64,000 bases of DNA, from positions 33,377,364 to 33,441,363 of the forward strand of contig CM073322.1 of NCBI GenBank assembly GCA_037043015.1, read 5' to 3'. This document shows positions 47,901-60,553 of the stretch, piece after piece. Source of the DNA: Bryum argenteum. Lineage: Eukaryota > Streptophyta > Bryopsida > Bryales > Bryaceae. How positions within the stretch are numbered: position 1 is the stretch's first letter; each line of letters starts with the position of its first letter. A model generated the notes under the pieces. The model was not told where the DNA came from, did no database searches, and saw only the letters and a program-made list of their open reading frames with translations. A program made the position numbers and the translations under genes.

Positions 47901-50900
47901 CTAGGAAGCTGATGGTGAACGACCATTAAAGTGTTGATCACACTGATCAGCCTCATCATCTATAAACTCAAGCACTCTCGAGCTAGAACGTCGACGTCTA
48001 CTACTGTCTGATATCACGGGAGAAGGGGCAGCGACGAAATCCTGAGCTATCATCTCCGCATAAGATGGTAGAGTGAAACTTTGCGGAGGACTGCTGTAGA
48101 GACTTCCGTCGCCAATCAAGAGTCGATTTGAACCTGCGATTCTAAAGTACAGAAAAAGTTAGTACCAACAAATAATTAGCAACTGAAAGTGACAATAGAA
48201 GGAAGGAAAATAAGAGATTATTACGCACAAAATGTTGGGCGTAGCTTCTTCGGAAGCGGTTCAGAACTATCATTGTCGTAGTCGTAATCCGGAATCGAAT
48301 CGCCGCTTTCTTCCTCAAAAGCGGTACCATCCACGTATGCCGATAAAAGACCGTCAAATATCTCTTCGTCAGCTTCAACTGCAATTAGATGACGGTTTGA
48401 TCGCGCGCACGCAATCACGGAAGCACCTACATACAAGCAACCAACATCAGAACTACAATATTGAATAATATGAATGAGAGTTGGTAGTAGCAAGAACAAA
48501 CATGTACTAGGGCTCCAGTCAAAGACGATTCCACGCTCGTCAGTGAGAGAATCAACAAAACATTGGATGAAGGATGGATCCTTCTCACGCGAGCCACGCC
48601 ACGGGGTACCATCTTCTTTCTTACGAATGGAGTCTTTGCTCGCGAAATTGAAAACATGGTCCTCCTCGTCGGGAAGAATAGGCACACCTGCATACTCTTT
48701 CGCAACCTGCTTGATGGTGAATCTGGTAGCGAAAGACTTCCGAACAAAGACCTTGATGTGAAAGTTGTGAGTCTGCAAAATTCAATCCATTAGAACGATT
48801 TAAAAAAATGTTGTAAATAAGTCAAATACTATTTGATTTGAATGCAGAATGAAGGCCATACCGTTTTGACGTGAGGGTTCGTTGAGGCCATTGGCATGAG
48901 ATTATATCCCCACCAATCTCGAACCATTCGGAAATCAAAAGCCTTTGATTCCGTATCCAGAGCTTTCTCGACTTGACGGTCATTGGGGTGCATTACAAGT
49001 ATCGCATCCTCGTCCGTCAAGTTGTAGAAACCAAAGAAGAACACACTCTCGAAGTAGCTCCTCTCTCGCTTGTTCCATGAAGGGATCTCGACGGGCGACA
49101 CGTCGGGCACGGGTAAGTTCTCCGGAACGTCTGCGTAGATTAGATCAATGCCGGGATGCGGGTGTTTCGTGCCCATCTCCTTACATGGGTACTTCCTGTC
49201 CTTGCCAATCTGTAAAAATCACAGAAAGTTAGACATGTTAAAAGCAAAGTGTTTCATTCAAAATTTCAGAAAGAAAATAATGTACAAAAAATTATAAGAA
49301 GTATTACCTTTCTGATGTGGTTGATGATGTCCAGGACTTGCGTGTCCCACTCTTTAGTATCATGAGTTGCCTTCTGCACAGAGGATCCAATATCCCCTTT
49401 TTCCAAGTACATAGGGAGATGAAATGTAATCTCTGAAGACAAACAATCTACAACGTGTTTCGATTCGAGAAAAGGGAGGGTAGCAAACTTCTTCCCCAAG
49501 TTCAGATCAAAACCGCATGAAGGCGGTGGTGAGGAAGTATTTGTAACACCACCTGTCGAGACTTGAGTCGAATTTGCAACAAGGCTTCGACGATGGCCAA
49601 CAACTCCATGAGAATGCTGAGTCAGATTTTGCTCACCAACACCTACACCGGAGCCGCTGGGTGCAGAATTCTTGCGTTTCTTTCCTTTCGCCAGGGGTTG
49701 TGCAAGGGCTTCGACTTCAGGTACTGCGGCTACTGGCGGAGGGGGGGATGCACCTGGCAAGATGGAGAAGTCGTTGTCGTCGTCCTCGACCATTGCTTCG
49801 GTAGCAACCGCCTTGTAAGGATCTTGAACTAGATGCTTCTCTTCCCGGTGGACAAAGTTGTCGTGACACTCGAGAAACCAACCTCCTGTCATCAGTTGTG
49901 CACTAGTAAAACGCTTCTGCTGGTGATCAGAAAACATTTTGTCTGGATCTTCCTCGACTACCACGTCTTTAAAGACAGAAGGAATGCGCGCAGCGGCAAG
50001 GCCTCCCTTGGGCACGAGCTCGTGCTTGATGTACCTGCACGTGGAAGTAAACTTGTAAACGCTTGAGATTAAATGAATATAAACAATGCATGAGAAATAG
50101 AATTCGAAATAGAAATGTACCTGAAAACCAATCGGTTTCCTGTCTCTACACCACCCGAAATTTTCTCTGGTTTAGAGCCTTTAAGGAACTTCGGGCTCGC
50201 ATTGGGCCCGAGGTAGTTCTCGAAGGCCTTATCCCAGAGAATAAGCCTCCATTTCTCGACGTAGTCTAAAGGCTTCAGAATGCTCTCATTCCAAGTAATG
50301 AGGAAATTTTTTTGTATTTCTTCAAGCTTTTCTTCCAAGTATTTGGCCAGCTGTAGTTGGATAACAAACGTTAGAACAGAAGTTTGGAATACCGATGAAA
50401 TAAATGTAGATGCAATAATATGAGCACAGTGATGTGGTTACCTGTGCCCATAGAGAGGCGCGGTTAAGCCAGACACTTAGTGGTTTATTCTGGACCGGCA
50501 CAGGGAAGTGGTTGGCCTCACGAACCTCAAACGAGGAATTCCACCAACGAAGCCATTGTGTCTTGAAATCCTTGTGGCAATTCGTCGTTGCGATCGAATG
50601 CAAGCGGTCCAGTGTGAATTCCGGAATGAGGTTCTTGCTGTAGTGCGAGTAGATCTGCGAAGACGATGGACAATGAGTAGGTGAGTAACGAAACTAAAAT
50701 TTAATGTTCGGATTTCCAAAAAAAGTTAAATGGCATACCTCTTTGGCCCATTTGCCACCGAGGTCTTTGTTTGCAACGGCCAACATTCTATCAAATTCCT
50801 TCGAGCGGATTTTCCGTATTTCCAATTTCCGAGCATTATCCATGGCAGTCCAGACCCCCGATACAGTGCGCTTGTCAATTGGAGTCTCGGAATTGTATTC

Positions 50901-52138
50901 TGCTTCTGCATCGTCTGATGCCTTCGCAATTCTCCTCTGCAACAAATACGGATGACAAGTATGAGCTAATAGTAATCGATTGAAATAAGTTAAGGGAAAG
51001 GTTTGGAAGATTCAGAATTTTTACCGCGTATAGGAACTTCACAAACACGTCGACCGCGAGTGAGTACCATTTGTCTTTCTTCTTCTCCTTCACTCTTTCA
51101 AAGTCTTGTAATCCTCTTTCTTTGATGAGGTCTTTGAAATCATGAGCTTTAGTTTGCCGAATTTCCGCATGCTACTGGAGTGGCAAAAAAAAAGTTATCC
51201 TCGACATGCGCATTCTCTGTGGACCTGTTCACAACATTAAGTGAGACAAATATAATGTGTAGAGAGAGTGAATAAAAAGAGTATGAAAATTTAAGAAGCT
51301 TACCAGTTAATATCAGCCATTGCATTTAGGAGAACATTCCTTTCTTGCCGACCGTCAAGAACAATGCAGTCTACAGAAATGTACCATGGCCTTTCGTCAG
51401 GATGATACCGCTCGATGTGCCTATTCCATGCGGTCACGCGATGATTTCCTTCATAAACGTAGAAGTACTTATCGCTGAACTGATGGAGGTCTAGATCGGC
51501 CATCAAGAACTCCTCAAACTCGTCATTAACAGCTTTCCAATGAGGATTTTCCAAAAAGCCGTCAGTCGGCTTCACAGGACACAACTCCGCCTTGGTGGAG
51601 TATAGTGAAACGTATAGAACACGATCACCTTCCCGGTACCCATGTTAAACTCTTTCATGAGTTTTTCAACATCAACGTCAATGATCGGACGGACCTTTGG
51701 ATGAGTTTTTAATCGACACAAAGGTATGTTGAAGCGGGATTTGTTAACCGGTTTGTTCCGAAGCCGGTTGATGACATGAATATGCTCACCCTTGTGCAAT
51801 TGTCGCATCTCCTCTCCAATCCACCCGGCGTCCTTGCCCTTCAGATGGTCCGGCATTTTGAGACCACTCACGTCATCTAATTCCGAGAGAGGAGACCCAA
51901 CATCACCTTCAACAGTCGTAACTTCGTGTCGTGAGCGCTCTTGAGTTGGCAGTTGAGGTGAAAGAGGCTGAACGAGCAATGCCTCAAATTCTCCGGAGTC
52001 AATGTCACCCGTGGGAGTTTCCTGAATGTCATCACTTGGAGGTATCTTCTGAGTGTCGGGGGAAGGAATCGGTCCAGAGGGCGACGGCGGTTCACGAGTC
52101 GCCTCTTCATTGAATTCAGGATCGCTTGGGCCTCCCAT
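47901..52138 (-). pseudogene. Ten-exon gene: ParB-like domain plus DNA-methyltransferase-like domain (exons 1-2 damaged)
   Basis: Exons (minus strand): 52138-51304, 51224-51025, 50936-50739, 50654-50442, 50350-50121, 50034-49308, 49209-48862, 48772-48508, 48426-48225, 48141-47901. Exons 3-10 join in phase at GT-AG sites with 80-150-nt introns for most. Exon 1 has a Pro/Ser-rich start, then a ParB/sulfiredoxin-like unit ending in YVYEGNHRVTAW (about 51,430-51,460). Its frame shifts by one base near 51,613. Exon 2 is out of phase at a T9 run and has a TAG (about 51,178), so the gene is probably dead here. Exons 3-6 are an unrecognised middle part with a low-complexity stretch. Exons 7-9 resemble a beta-class N4-C/N6-A DNA methylase: LIYADVPEN where DPPY/W is expected, RGSREKDPSFI, then VFDWSPSASVIACAR where FxGxG is expected, then LIAVEADEEIF. 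Both key motifs are eroded. The lengths and damage suggest a multicopy or transposon-linked family (inference). Confidence 0.6.
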
Positions 52139-52309
52139 CTATCAATTTCAAATAGCGAATTGAGACAGAAATAAAAAGTAAACTTCGAACGGGCAAAATA
52201 ACATAATAGAAATTATCATAGATCAAAATGTGATTAGAATACAATACTCATATCAAGAGTCAACCAAGTTTGAACTAAGTAGACATAGACATGAATCTAG
52301 TTGATCTGC

Positions 52310-55300
52310 AGGCAAACACATTCGACGCCGCAAGTATCAAAATCTGTTTTGCTCTCAATGCTCCACTTCAGCTCCATGAATACAATCTGCACAAACATAC
52401 AGGTAGTCATTAGACACATTTCACAAGAAGAAGGGCAGCCCGTTGACTCCAATTCTCAGAGTGATCATCGAAGAATTTAGGTGAAGCCATCTCAATAAGC
52501 ACGAAACGCCAAAGAACCACAGAAGTTTTGAGAGCTAATAAGCTTGTGCCAAGCGGAATTAATGGCCACTACCGAGGAATGCAGGGAAACAAATTCGACG
52601 GCTTATGTAAAAGGAAACCACCAATCAAAATGCAGAAGGGTCACGAGCTCCCCCTACCTCACCAACCATCACCTTCCGGGGGGTCTCCTGAATACCCACT
52701 ATCATGACCTGACAATGCAATTTCGGAATGCAGGGAAACATATTCGACGGCGCAAGTTAAACGAAAGCAGCAATCAAAATGCAGAGGGGTCAGTAGCTTC
52801 CCCTAGCTCACCGAACTTCACCTTAGAGGAGGGCCTTGTCAATACCAAAGATCATGGATCATGAACTGAGAATGCAATTTCGGAATTGAGGAAAACAAAT
52901 TCGACGGCGCAAGTAAAAGCAAACCAGCAGACAAAATGCAAATTGGTCACTAGCTCCCCTAGCTCACCAACCATCACCTTCTGGAAGGCCTCGTGAATAC
53001 CCACTATCATAACCTGACAATGCAATTTCAAAATGCACGCAAACACATTCGAGAGCGCAAGTTACAGAGGACCAGCAACCAGCCGTCACTCGACATCACC
53101 AACTATCACCTCGAGGAAGGGCTCTACAAAATCGAAGATCATGACCTGAATTCGGAGTACAAAAAAAACACATTCGGCGCCGCAAGTGACAGCACATTCG
53201 GGGAGCAGACTGATAACCTGAAACTCAAGCCGTATCACACAGCTCACAGGGAAGGTGAGCCCACCCCTCCTTGGCACTCGACGTTAACTAGGATCTGAGT
53301 GCAGGACCACCCCCCCACTTTCGGTGCCAAAGACGCAAACACATTCAACGGCGCAAGTTAAAGAGGACCAGCAACCAGCCGTCACTCGACATCACCAGCT
53401 ATCACCTCGAGGAGGGGCTCTACAAAATCTAAGATCATGACCTGTTTCGGACTACAATAAAACACATTCGGCGCCGCAAGTGACAGCACATTCGGGAAGC
53501 AGACTCATAACCTGAAACTCAAGCAGTATCACACAGCTCACAGGGAAGGTGAGCCCACCCCTCCCTGGGACTCGACGTTAACTAGGATCTGAGTGCAGGA
53601 CCCCCCCCCACTTTCGGTGCCAAAGACGCAAACACATTCGACGGCGCAAGTCAATAAGGACCAGGTACAATAAAAAGAATGGTCAATTGAGTGAGCCCTA
53701 CCTCCCCTTCTTCCTATCCGCTGACCAGCAATACAAAAGCACAGGGGTCAGTAGCTCCCCTCCTCCTCACCTGCCATTACCCTTGAGGAGGGACTCGACC
53801 AAACCAAAGATCATGACCTATTTCGGTAGCAGTCAATCACATTCGACGGCGCAAGTACAAAAGAGGACAAGCAGCAAAATGCACAAAGGTCACTAGGACT
53901 GGACCTCGCTGGCCATCTCATCCGGGGAGGGGCTCTACAAAGACTAGGATCATGACCTGTTTTGAATCTGTAGGCAAACACATTCGTTGCCGCAGGAGAA
54001 AGAGAGCAAGTAAAAAATCCACCACAAAAAAATTCCACGACAAAAAAGATGATCTTGACAGCACGTTCGGGAAGCAGACTAACAAGTAACAACCTGGTAC
54101 TCAGCACGTATCACACACTTCACAGGAATGGCCGATTGAGTGAGCCCACCCCTCCCTGGGACCCGACGCTAACCCAAGATGATGACCTATTTCGGGATTC
54201 TGGAAAACACATTTGACGGCGCAAGTAAACAAGATGACAAAAAACCAAGATGCAGAGGGGTCACTGGAACTTCACTTCACCGGCCAGTACCTCCAAGGAG
54301 TGGCACTAACCAATCCCAGATCACCTCACCAGACTACTATCAAGCCCTCTTTCGGAATTCGAGCAATCACATTCGACGGTGCAAGTATGAGATAACTCAT
54401 CTGGAATGCATACTGGTCACTGGGACTAGATCTCACCTACATTCACCTCCCATGAGAGACTCTGCGGAACCTAAGATCAGACCTCTTTTGGAGAATACAA
54501 AATCACTTTCGAGGGCGCAAGTAAAAAGAGTAAGATTGACAACACATTCCAGTAGCACACTGATTATATGGGACTCGGCATATGTCACTGAATTCACAAT
54601 AACTGCCGATTGAGTGAGCCCACGCCCCTTGGGTGCACGAGCTCCTGTATTGCCGAGTCAATGACTAGCAACCAAGATGCACAGATGTTAGTAGCATCCT
54701 TTTGTCCGTTACAAGGTCCAGCAACATAACTGCACATGGGTGACTACCTCTCTTCTCCCTCACTGGCCATCACCTCCCAGTACGGGGACTGCTGAACCCA
54801 TGAACATGACCTCTACTGGAATGCCGGCAAACACATTCAACGTCGCAATTAAGAAGCGACCAACAACATAAACGCACAGGGGTTACTACGCCTCGACCTT
54901 ACCGGCAATCACATCCGAGGATGAGCTCTACGAAACCCAAGATCATAACCTATGATCGATGTGCAAGCATACACATTCGACGGCGCAAACACAAGGGATC
55001 AAAAAACATTCACCTAAAATCCACACGAAAAAACTTCACAGGCCATTCGGGAAGCAAACTCATAACCTGGAACATATCTAATGTCACAAAATTCACAGAA
55101 AATGGGGATTGAGTGAGGCCACCCCTCCCTGGAGCTCGACGATGACAGAGTCGTGAGTGCATGAGTACCCTGGTGTCTGAGTCCAAGACCAGCATCAGAA
55201 CTTCACTGGGGTCACAAGCTTCCCTCTTCCTCACGGACCATCACCCCCGAGGAGGGGCTCATCAAACCCCAAAATCATGACATGCTTCGGAGTGCAGCCA

Positions 55301-56200
55301 AACACATTCCACCAGGCAAGTGATACAGAGAATAAAAGCATTCTCCGAAAATCCCCGACAAACAAATGAACTTGACAGCACATACGGGGAGCAAACTCAC
55401 TATCAGGGACTTAGCAGATGACACACAATTCACAGGAAATCGGAATGAATGAGCCCTCCCCTCACTAGGCATTGACGTTGACTGTGCCTTGAATGCAGGA
55501 GCTCTCCTCTGTCTCACTCAAAAACGAATAACCTCAATGCACAGGGGTCACCTATTTCGGAACGCAGGCACACACATTCGATGGCGCAAGTGAATTTGGT
55601 CCAGCAACATAAACGCACAGGTCTCACTGGGACTTCACTTCAACGACCATCGCCTCCAAGGAGGAGTCTACAAAACCCAAGATCATGACCTTTTTCGAAC
55701 TGTACGGCAACACAATCGACGACGCAAGTAATAGAGAGCAAAAAAAGAAATGCACAGGGGTCACTCGGACACGATAACAATGACCCTCTCTTCCACTGAG
55801 CGACTCTGCAAAATCCAAGATGATACCACGTTCTGTCATACAATCAAACACATTCGACGGCGCAAGTACAAGCTTGAACTTTCGGGAGCAGTCTCCTAAC
55901 ATGTGCCGTCTGTGCGAGCCCAAACCTCCCTGGGTGTTGACGTCATCTGAGTGGTGAATGCAGGGTCACTGGGCCTCGACACTCACCGACCACCGCCGAC
56001 GACGTGCTCTGCGATACTAATAGACGAGTCACCTTCCCGAATTGCAGGTAAATTCATTCGACGGTGACATTACAGCACGACTAGGATCTGCTCACGGGTT
56101 CGTGAGACTCGAACTCAACTACTACCGGCTCGAAGGAGAGCCTGTGCAAAATCCGACAGCAAGGCAAGCTTCGGAGCAAGCATACACATTCGACAGCGCA
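52310..56200. repeat. Array of about 22 degenerate repeats with core acacattcgacggcgcaagt
   Basis: The core recurs at about 52,319, 52,742, 52,898, 53,047, 53,171, 53,341, 53,465, 53,634, 53,840, 54,208, 54,369, 54,506, 54,973, 55,574, 55,852 and other more diverged sites, spaced mostly 120-170 bp. Units also carry gggtcactagctcccc, ggaggggctctacaaa and aagatcatgacct. Two neighbours form a ~295-bp higher-order duplication (about 53,040-53,335 and 53,336-53,630). The array starts about 170 bp upstream of the ParB/methylase-like gene, on its 5' side. Plus-strand open frames inside follow the repeat and are not genes. Confidence 0.85.
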
Positions 56201-56540
56201 TGTACCTGCTACACTCCGCAGCCTATACACAATTCTCCAAACAGTCCGAAAAATACATCGACATCTATGAAGGCCTCGGCATCAACTCCGTCAACTGCGC
56301 CGCCACTGGAGGACCTCCCCTCTTTCGGAGCAAACGAATACCAGCATAAATGCTGCGTGTCACTGGGCCTCGACCTCACAAGATACACTGTCCAGACTAG
56401 GGTTTATGGTTTACAAATCGACATTCACGATTCACTACATAACAAAGTGACGAGAACAATGACTCACCTCCAGTACATCGCCATTCATCGCGCAATGGCC
56501 GCAGCTCCTTCGACCTCACGTTCGACTGGAGTTTTGTTCA

Positions 56541-57011
56541 CTACAGACGTCTGCATAGACTCACCGCCAGCATGTTGTTGACCTCGATACAAAGGCTGAA
56601 TTCGGAATTCAATCTACTTACTGCGTTCAGCACGACCTCCGAGCTCTGCGTGCCTGCCTCCAGAATGGTGAGCTCATCTCCTACCCTTCTCGCCATTTCT
56701 TCCTGTTCTCCGATCGCAACTTCCTCCTGCAAAACCAATGCCAGTGCAGAACAAGATAAACTCAATACTGAAGAGCTCATTCAGGGTCTGAGGTGCTCGT
56801 ATTCCTTCTTCGGCAAGCGGCCCATCGGCTCGACCGGGAACGGCGGCATCCTCCGGCGAATCTCACCCTCCGGCGAATCTGCCCGAGCCGGCACTAGCGC
56901 CTGGCACCTGGCACCTCGACAGTCCAGCACCGGCCCTGGCACCTCCTCTATCCCGTTTCCGGCACCAAAATTTTTAGGACATGGTACTAGCCAAACGCAT
57001 TTCTGATGCAC
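56541..57011 (-). other. Candidate exon(s) on the minus strand, unrecognised
   Basis: A clean exon-like unit at 56,733-56,612 is bounded by acceptor tggttttgcag and a consensus donor gca|gtaagtag. It encodes EEVAIGEQEEMARRVGDELT and onward without stops. Upstream, GC-rich DNA (56,780-56,960) contains another open stretch (PPFPVEPMGRLPKKEYEH). Together they could be the first exons of a gene reading towards the repeat array and possibly the ParB/methylase-like gene, but no phase-consistent chain was established. Confidence 0.35.
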
Positions 57012-58077
57012 TCAAGTCTAAGTTCCTAGGAATATTGTAAGAACAGTAGTGAACTACAATAGTCAATATAGTCAGTATATAAAGGTAGTTGCATTCTATG
57101 CCCTTTCAATATTGACAATTGGGCTATATATCATCAACATATATTTAATCTGTAACATTTCTCGTAACAACTCATTAGATTCAAGTTCTCATTTTTATTT
57201 TATTTTTTAATTCTTTCTTTTACGCGGTGTTTTTCTACTTATCTTTGTGCATAACTCCATAGAACACATCACCACACACTTGTCACAAATACTTGTTTCT
57301 TTTGTGCATTTTCACCTTTGGTCGGTGTCATGATTACTTCTACTAAATAGGAATGAGATTAAGGGCTTTTCATAGAGCAATTTGTACCAATCAACAACCA
57401 AAATAAACAAAACAGAGTTACTTGTGAGGAATCCATTATCTAATCGTACAATTGAGTCCAAATACAAGCAATATTTTTGAACATTCAAAAATCATCACAA
57501 TCTATCATTTAACGGAAGATTTTTTTTTCATTGTTTTGTTTTGCAAGTGGCATTATGATGTGGGGAATTGCTAGTCGGATCAAGGCGCATGAGGTGTCGT
57601 TGGAAGTGGATTTTAACATAGGGGTGTGAGCAACAATCGGATTGCACAATATGTCGACGAATCCCTAGATATTGTATTTTGAATTAAATATAGCCCCCAA
57701 AATCACCGAAATCATAGATCTAATCACCTGATTTTAGATCTAGCATACAATTAAGAGGAGCATGGTCAAAGTATATAAGTGGCCGTGGCAACGCCGTGAG
57801 GGCATACTAGTATATATTGCTATTGTTCGAAAATGTTTATGTGCAATCATACCAAAACATATTTTATGTGAGTTCCAAACAACATATAATCTTAAAAGGG
57901 CCTATTTGATAATTTTGTTTGTTAAACAGTTCAAGTACTCCAATCCTAATATGTCAAAGCCATTTCGATTCATGTTAATGCACTCAAGAAGCTATTTACG
58001 CAAAATCAATTACTTCATACAAGTATGCTATTTTACACAATTGATAATCCAATCACAAGATCTTGATATGAGCGTAC
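57012..58077. other. AT-rich intergenic DNA, nothing recognised
   Basis: No gene, RNA or complete element seen. Confidence 0.5.
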
Positions 58078-58637
58078 TTAACCTCTAAAGGTCCAAGCGT
58101 ATTCTGAGCCTTCGAAACCCAAAAGTGCAATTTTTGTCCACTTTTTGTAGGTTCATGTATAGTTTAGTAATTTTCACTATTTTGGTATTTCCATCGATAA
58201 GATGTTCAATATGGCTACTTGCACTAGGTACTATTTTCAACCTTTGGATCTGTATCAATTGTGAGATTATAATGTTCAAAGTTGATGTGACAAGTTTTTT
58301 GCAAATTTGAAGCTCTTCTAGATTTGAAGGTTGCCCTTGAAAATTGGTAAGAGCTTCAACCTAGATAATTTTAAATTTGAGTAGTAGTATCATTGGTAGC
58401 CAACTTTGAAACAACCATATCTTTTTTGTTGCCCTATTTGAACTTGAAAGTTTAATTTTACATTAGAAAATTTTGAGTTTAGAATTTGAATTTGCAAATT
58501 TCCACACACTCACCTTGTAGTATACTAGGAAAAGTTTAGTAAAAATCTTAGGCAAAAAATACTAATTTTAACCCCTTCATCTAAGCTACTCAAATAACAA
58601 AATGTATGATCAACGTTTCTTGACCTCTCTGGGTTAA
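58078..58637 (-). mobile_element. Complete TTAA-CC element, family B, reverse orientation
   Basis: 560 bp from TTAA-CCTCTAAAGGTCC (58,078) to the right end, which reads inwards TTAA-CCCAGAGAGGTC (58,634-58,637). The interior is the reverse complement of family B (ttaaccccttcatctaagct against the reverse of agcctagatgaaggggttaa at 29,630; ttgtgagattataatgttcaaag). Non-coding. Confidence 0.65.
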
Positions 58638-58752
58638 TGGTGAGAGTGATGTCTTAGTTCAAAGAAAGTAATCAAACTTTGGAAGTTATAAGGTATTCAT
58701 AAGATATTTAAAGTTGACCATGTTAGAGACTTTTTGGAGTGTTTTGCAATGC

Positions 58753-59023
58753 TTAACTTCTAAAGATCCTAGATGCAAAAGTGTTTAAACTATCAAAATC
58801 GACCTTCTTCTACCTCATGCCCAATAGACTCAATCTAAGCATTGATTAGAAGATTTGATGAAAGGATCTTACAACTAGCTCAAATCTTGACTCACATGTC
58901 AAACTTGAGATGTTGATTCTTGTTCATATGTGAGATACTAATTATTAAAGTTGAATGAGATTCGCTTCTGCAGGAACTCCAAAATGCCATATTTACTTTC
59001 TCAAATCTTTAGAGGCTAATATA
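58753..59023. mobile_element. Probable TTAA-CC element, decayed
   Basis: TTAA-CTTCTAAAGATCC at 58,753. The right end near 59,020, read inwards, is tTAg-CCTCTAAAGATTTG. The inverted ends match, but the right TTAA has mutated. Non-coding. Confidence 0.45.
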
Positions 59024-59340
59024 ATTGTTGTTTATGACAACATATCAACTATAGAGATTCATGTGAAGAACAATCTGATACAATTTTCTATATTTCAATC
59101 ACTACTGGTCCCAACATAATTTAGTTAAAAAACACATCTCCAAAAAAGTATTAGAGATGCTATCAGCTTTCTCAAATCTTTAGGGGTCAATATAATTATG
59201 GTCTATAAAAACAAATCAATGGTAGAGATTCATGTGAAGAAGAATTTGATAAGATCTTCTACATTTCAAACATTACTTGTCCCAAAATGTTTTAGTCACA
59301 AAACACATTTTCAAAAAAGTGTTATAGATGAAATGAAGGT
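59009..59340. repeat. Tandem duplication, unit about 164 bp
   Basis: Two copies beginning ctcaaatctttagaggctaa and ctcaaatctttaggggtcaa. They share agagattcatgtgaagaa and cacatttc/tccaaaaaagt. They overlap the end of the preceding TTAA element. Confidence 0.75.
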
Positions 59341-59904
59341 GAATCGTTCACATCTCAACTGTTGAATCTTATAGTAGACTAAATGTAAGTCATGCTGACG
59401 AGATTCTCAGTTAAGAGGCCTCATACATTGGCATACCATAACGTATCAATACAAAAAGCTCGTGTTTGGTACATCCCTTTTCAAGGCTTTACAAAGCTTA
59501 TATCTTGAGCTTTTTCAAATACATACAAAGAACAATTAAAAATACTATTACAAAAATACTATATTTGTAAGAGCTTAATCAAGGTAAATTGAAAGATCCC
59601 AAAGCTTCAAGAAACAACCTATGCACTCAATTAAGGTAAATTAAAAACACTCAAAGCTTGGGAAAACATCCAGTTCTATAAAGAGATTAGATAGTATATA
59701 CAAAATTAGAGTGCAATTGACAACACAGTGTCCAATTGTTTGAAGAACTTTCAAAATATATATAAAGAAGCATTTGTAATAGAACAATAGTTACCCAAAG
59801 TAGCGATTGCATGGTAAAGGTAACACCATGCGCTTTTGACACACATAATAGAAAGAGCCTATGAATGTAGTTAGGCACTAATTAAGTATGTAACAGTAAC
59901 ATGG

Positions 59905-60115
59905 TTAGCTAGTAAGTGCTCTTGCAGAAACTAATACCTAACAAAATATCTGGCTTTTCAACGGTGTCAAGCAAACACCCCAAACTTGCACACTGCAAAA
60001 TGACACTACAAAAACAACACCGCAACTAGTAAGTGTTTTTCCAGGACTAATACCTCGCAAAATACCTGGCTTTTCACCGGGGTCAAGCAAACACCCCAAA
60101 TTTGCACATCAACCC
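59905..60115. repeat. Tandem duplication, unit about 117 bp
   Basis: Two copies of ctagtaagtg...actaatacct...ggcttttcaacggtgtcaag...aaacaccccaaacttgcaca just left of Copia-2. No coding sequence. Confidence 0.75.
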
Positions 60116-60219
60116 CACACAACAAGCACTCGAGTAGTACTCTTGACGACATGAAAGGGTCGGAGTCTCTAGGCTACTCATGAGAGCACATAGGGGTCAC
60201 AATCGGTACCTATGCAGAC

Positions 60220-60462
60220 TGTTGAGGAGAAAGAGAGAGAGAGAGAGACAGAGAGCAATGAGTATATCAAGATAATGAGAAATATATATAAGAGTGTTCC
60301 CTGACCACATATTTATATTGAAGGATTCAAAACCTTTTACGTTATTGAATTGGCAGTGGAACTAATCCTTTTACGTTATTGAACTAGCAGTTGAACTGCA
60401 GTCTAAATGGAAGCTTCTAATTTTCTCTAAGTTCCGAAGGGCGCCTTATCCTTATCTCAACA
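60220..60462 (-). repeat. Copia-2 3' LTR
   Basis: 243 bp, tgttgagga...ctcaaca on the plus strand, with a GA-repeat near its start. It contains a direct repeat of ccttttacgttattgaa (about 60,332 and 60,369). It is followed by ctcctcctc, the polypurine tract (gaggaggag on the coding strand). Confidence 0.8.
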
Positions 60463-60553
60463 CTCCTCCTCGACCAAGGAACGCCTCATTAAAAACTCCT
60501 CCTCGAGCAAAACCCTGTGGGGAAAATCTCAAGTGGAGAAAAGAGTGCGCCCT

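Noticed and set aside
52310..56200. CRISPR-like regular repeats
   Set aside because: The units are degenerate throughout, spacing is irregular and spacers are themselves repeated; the context is a eukaryotic genome.
52544..56581. Several plus-strand frames of 60-180 codons
   Set aside because: They follow the repeat units and change with repeat divergence; no conserved domain.
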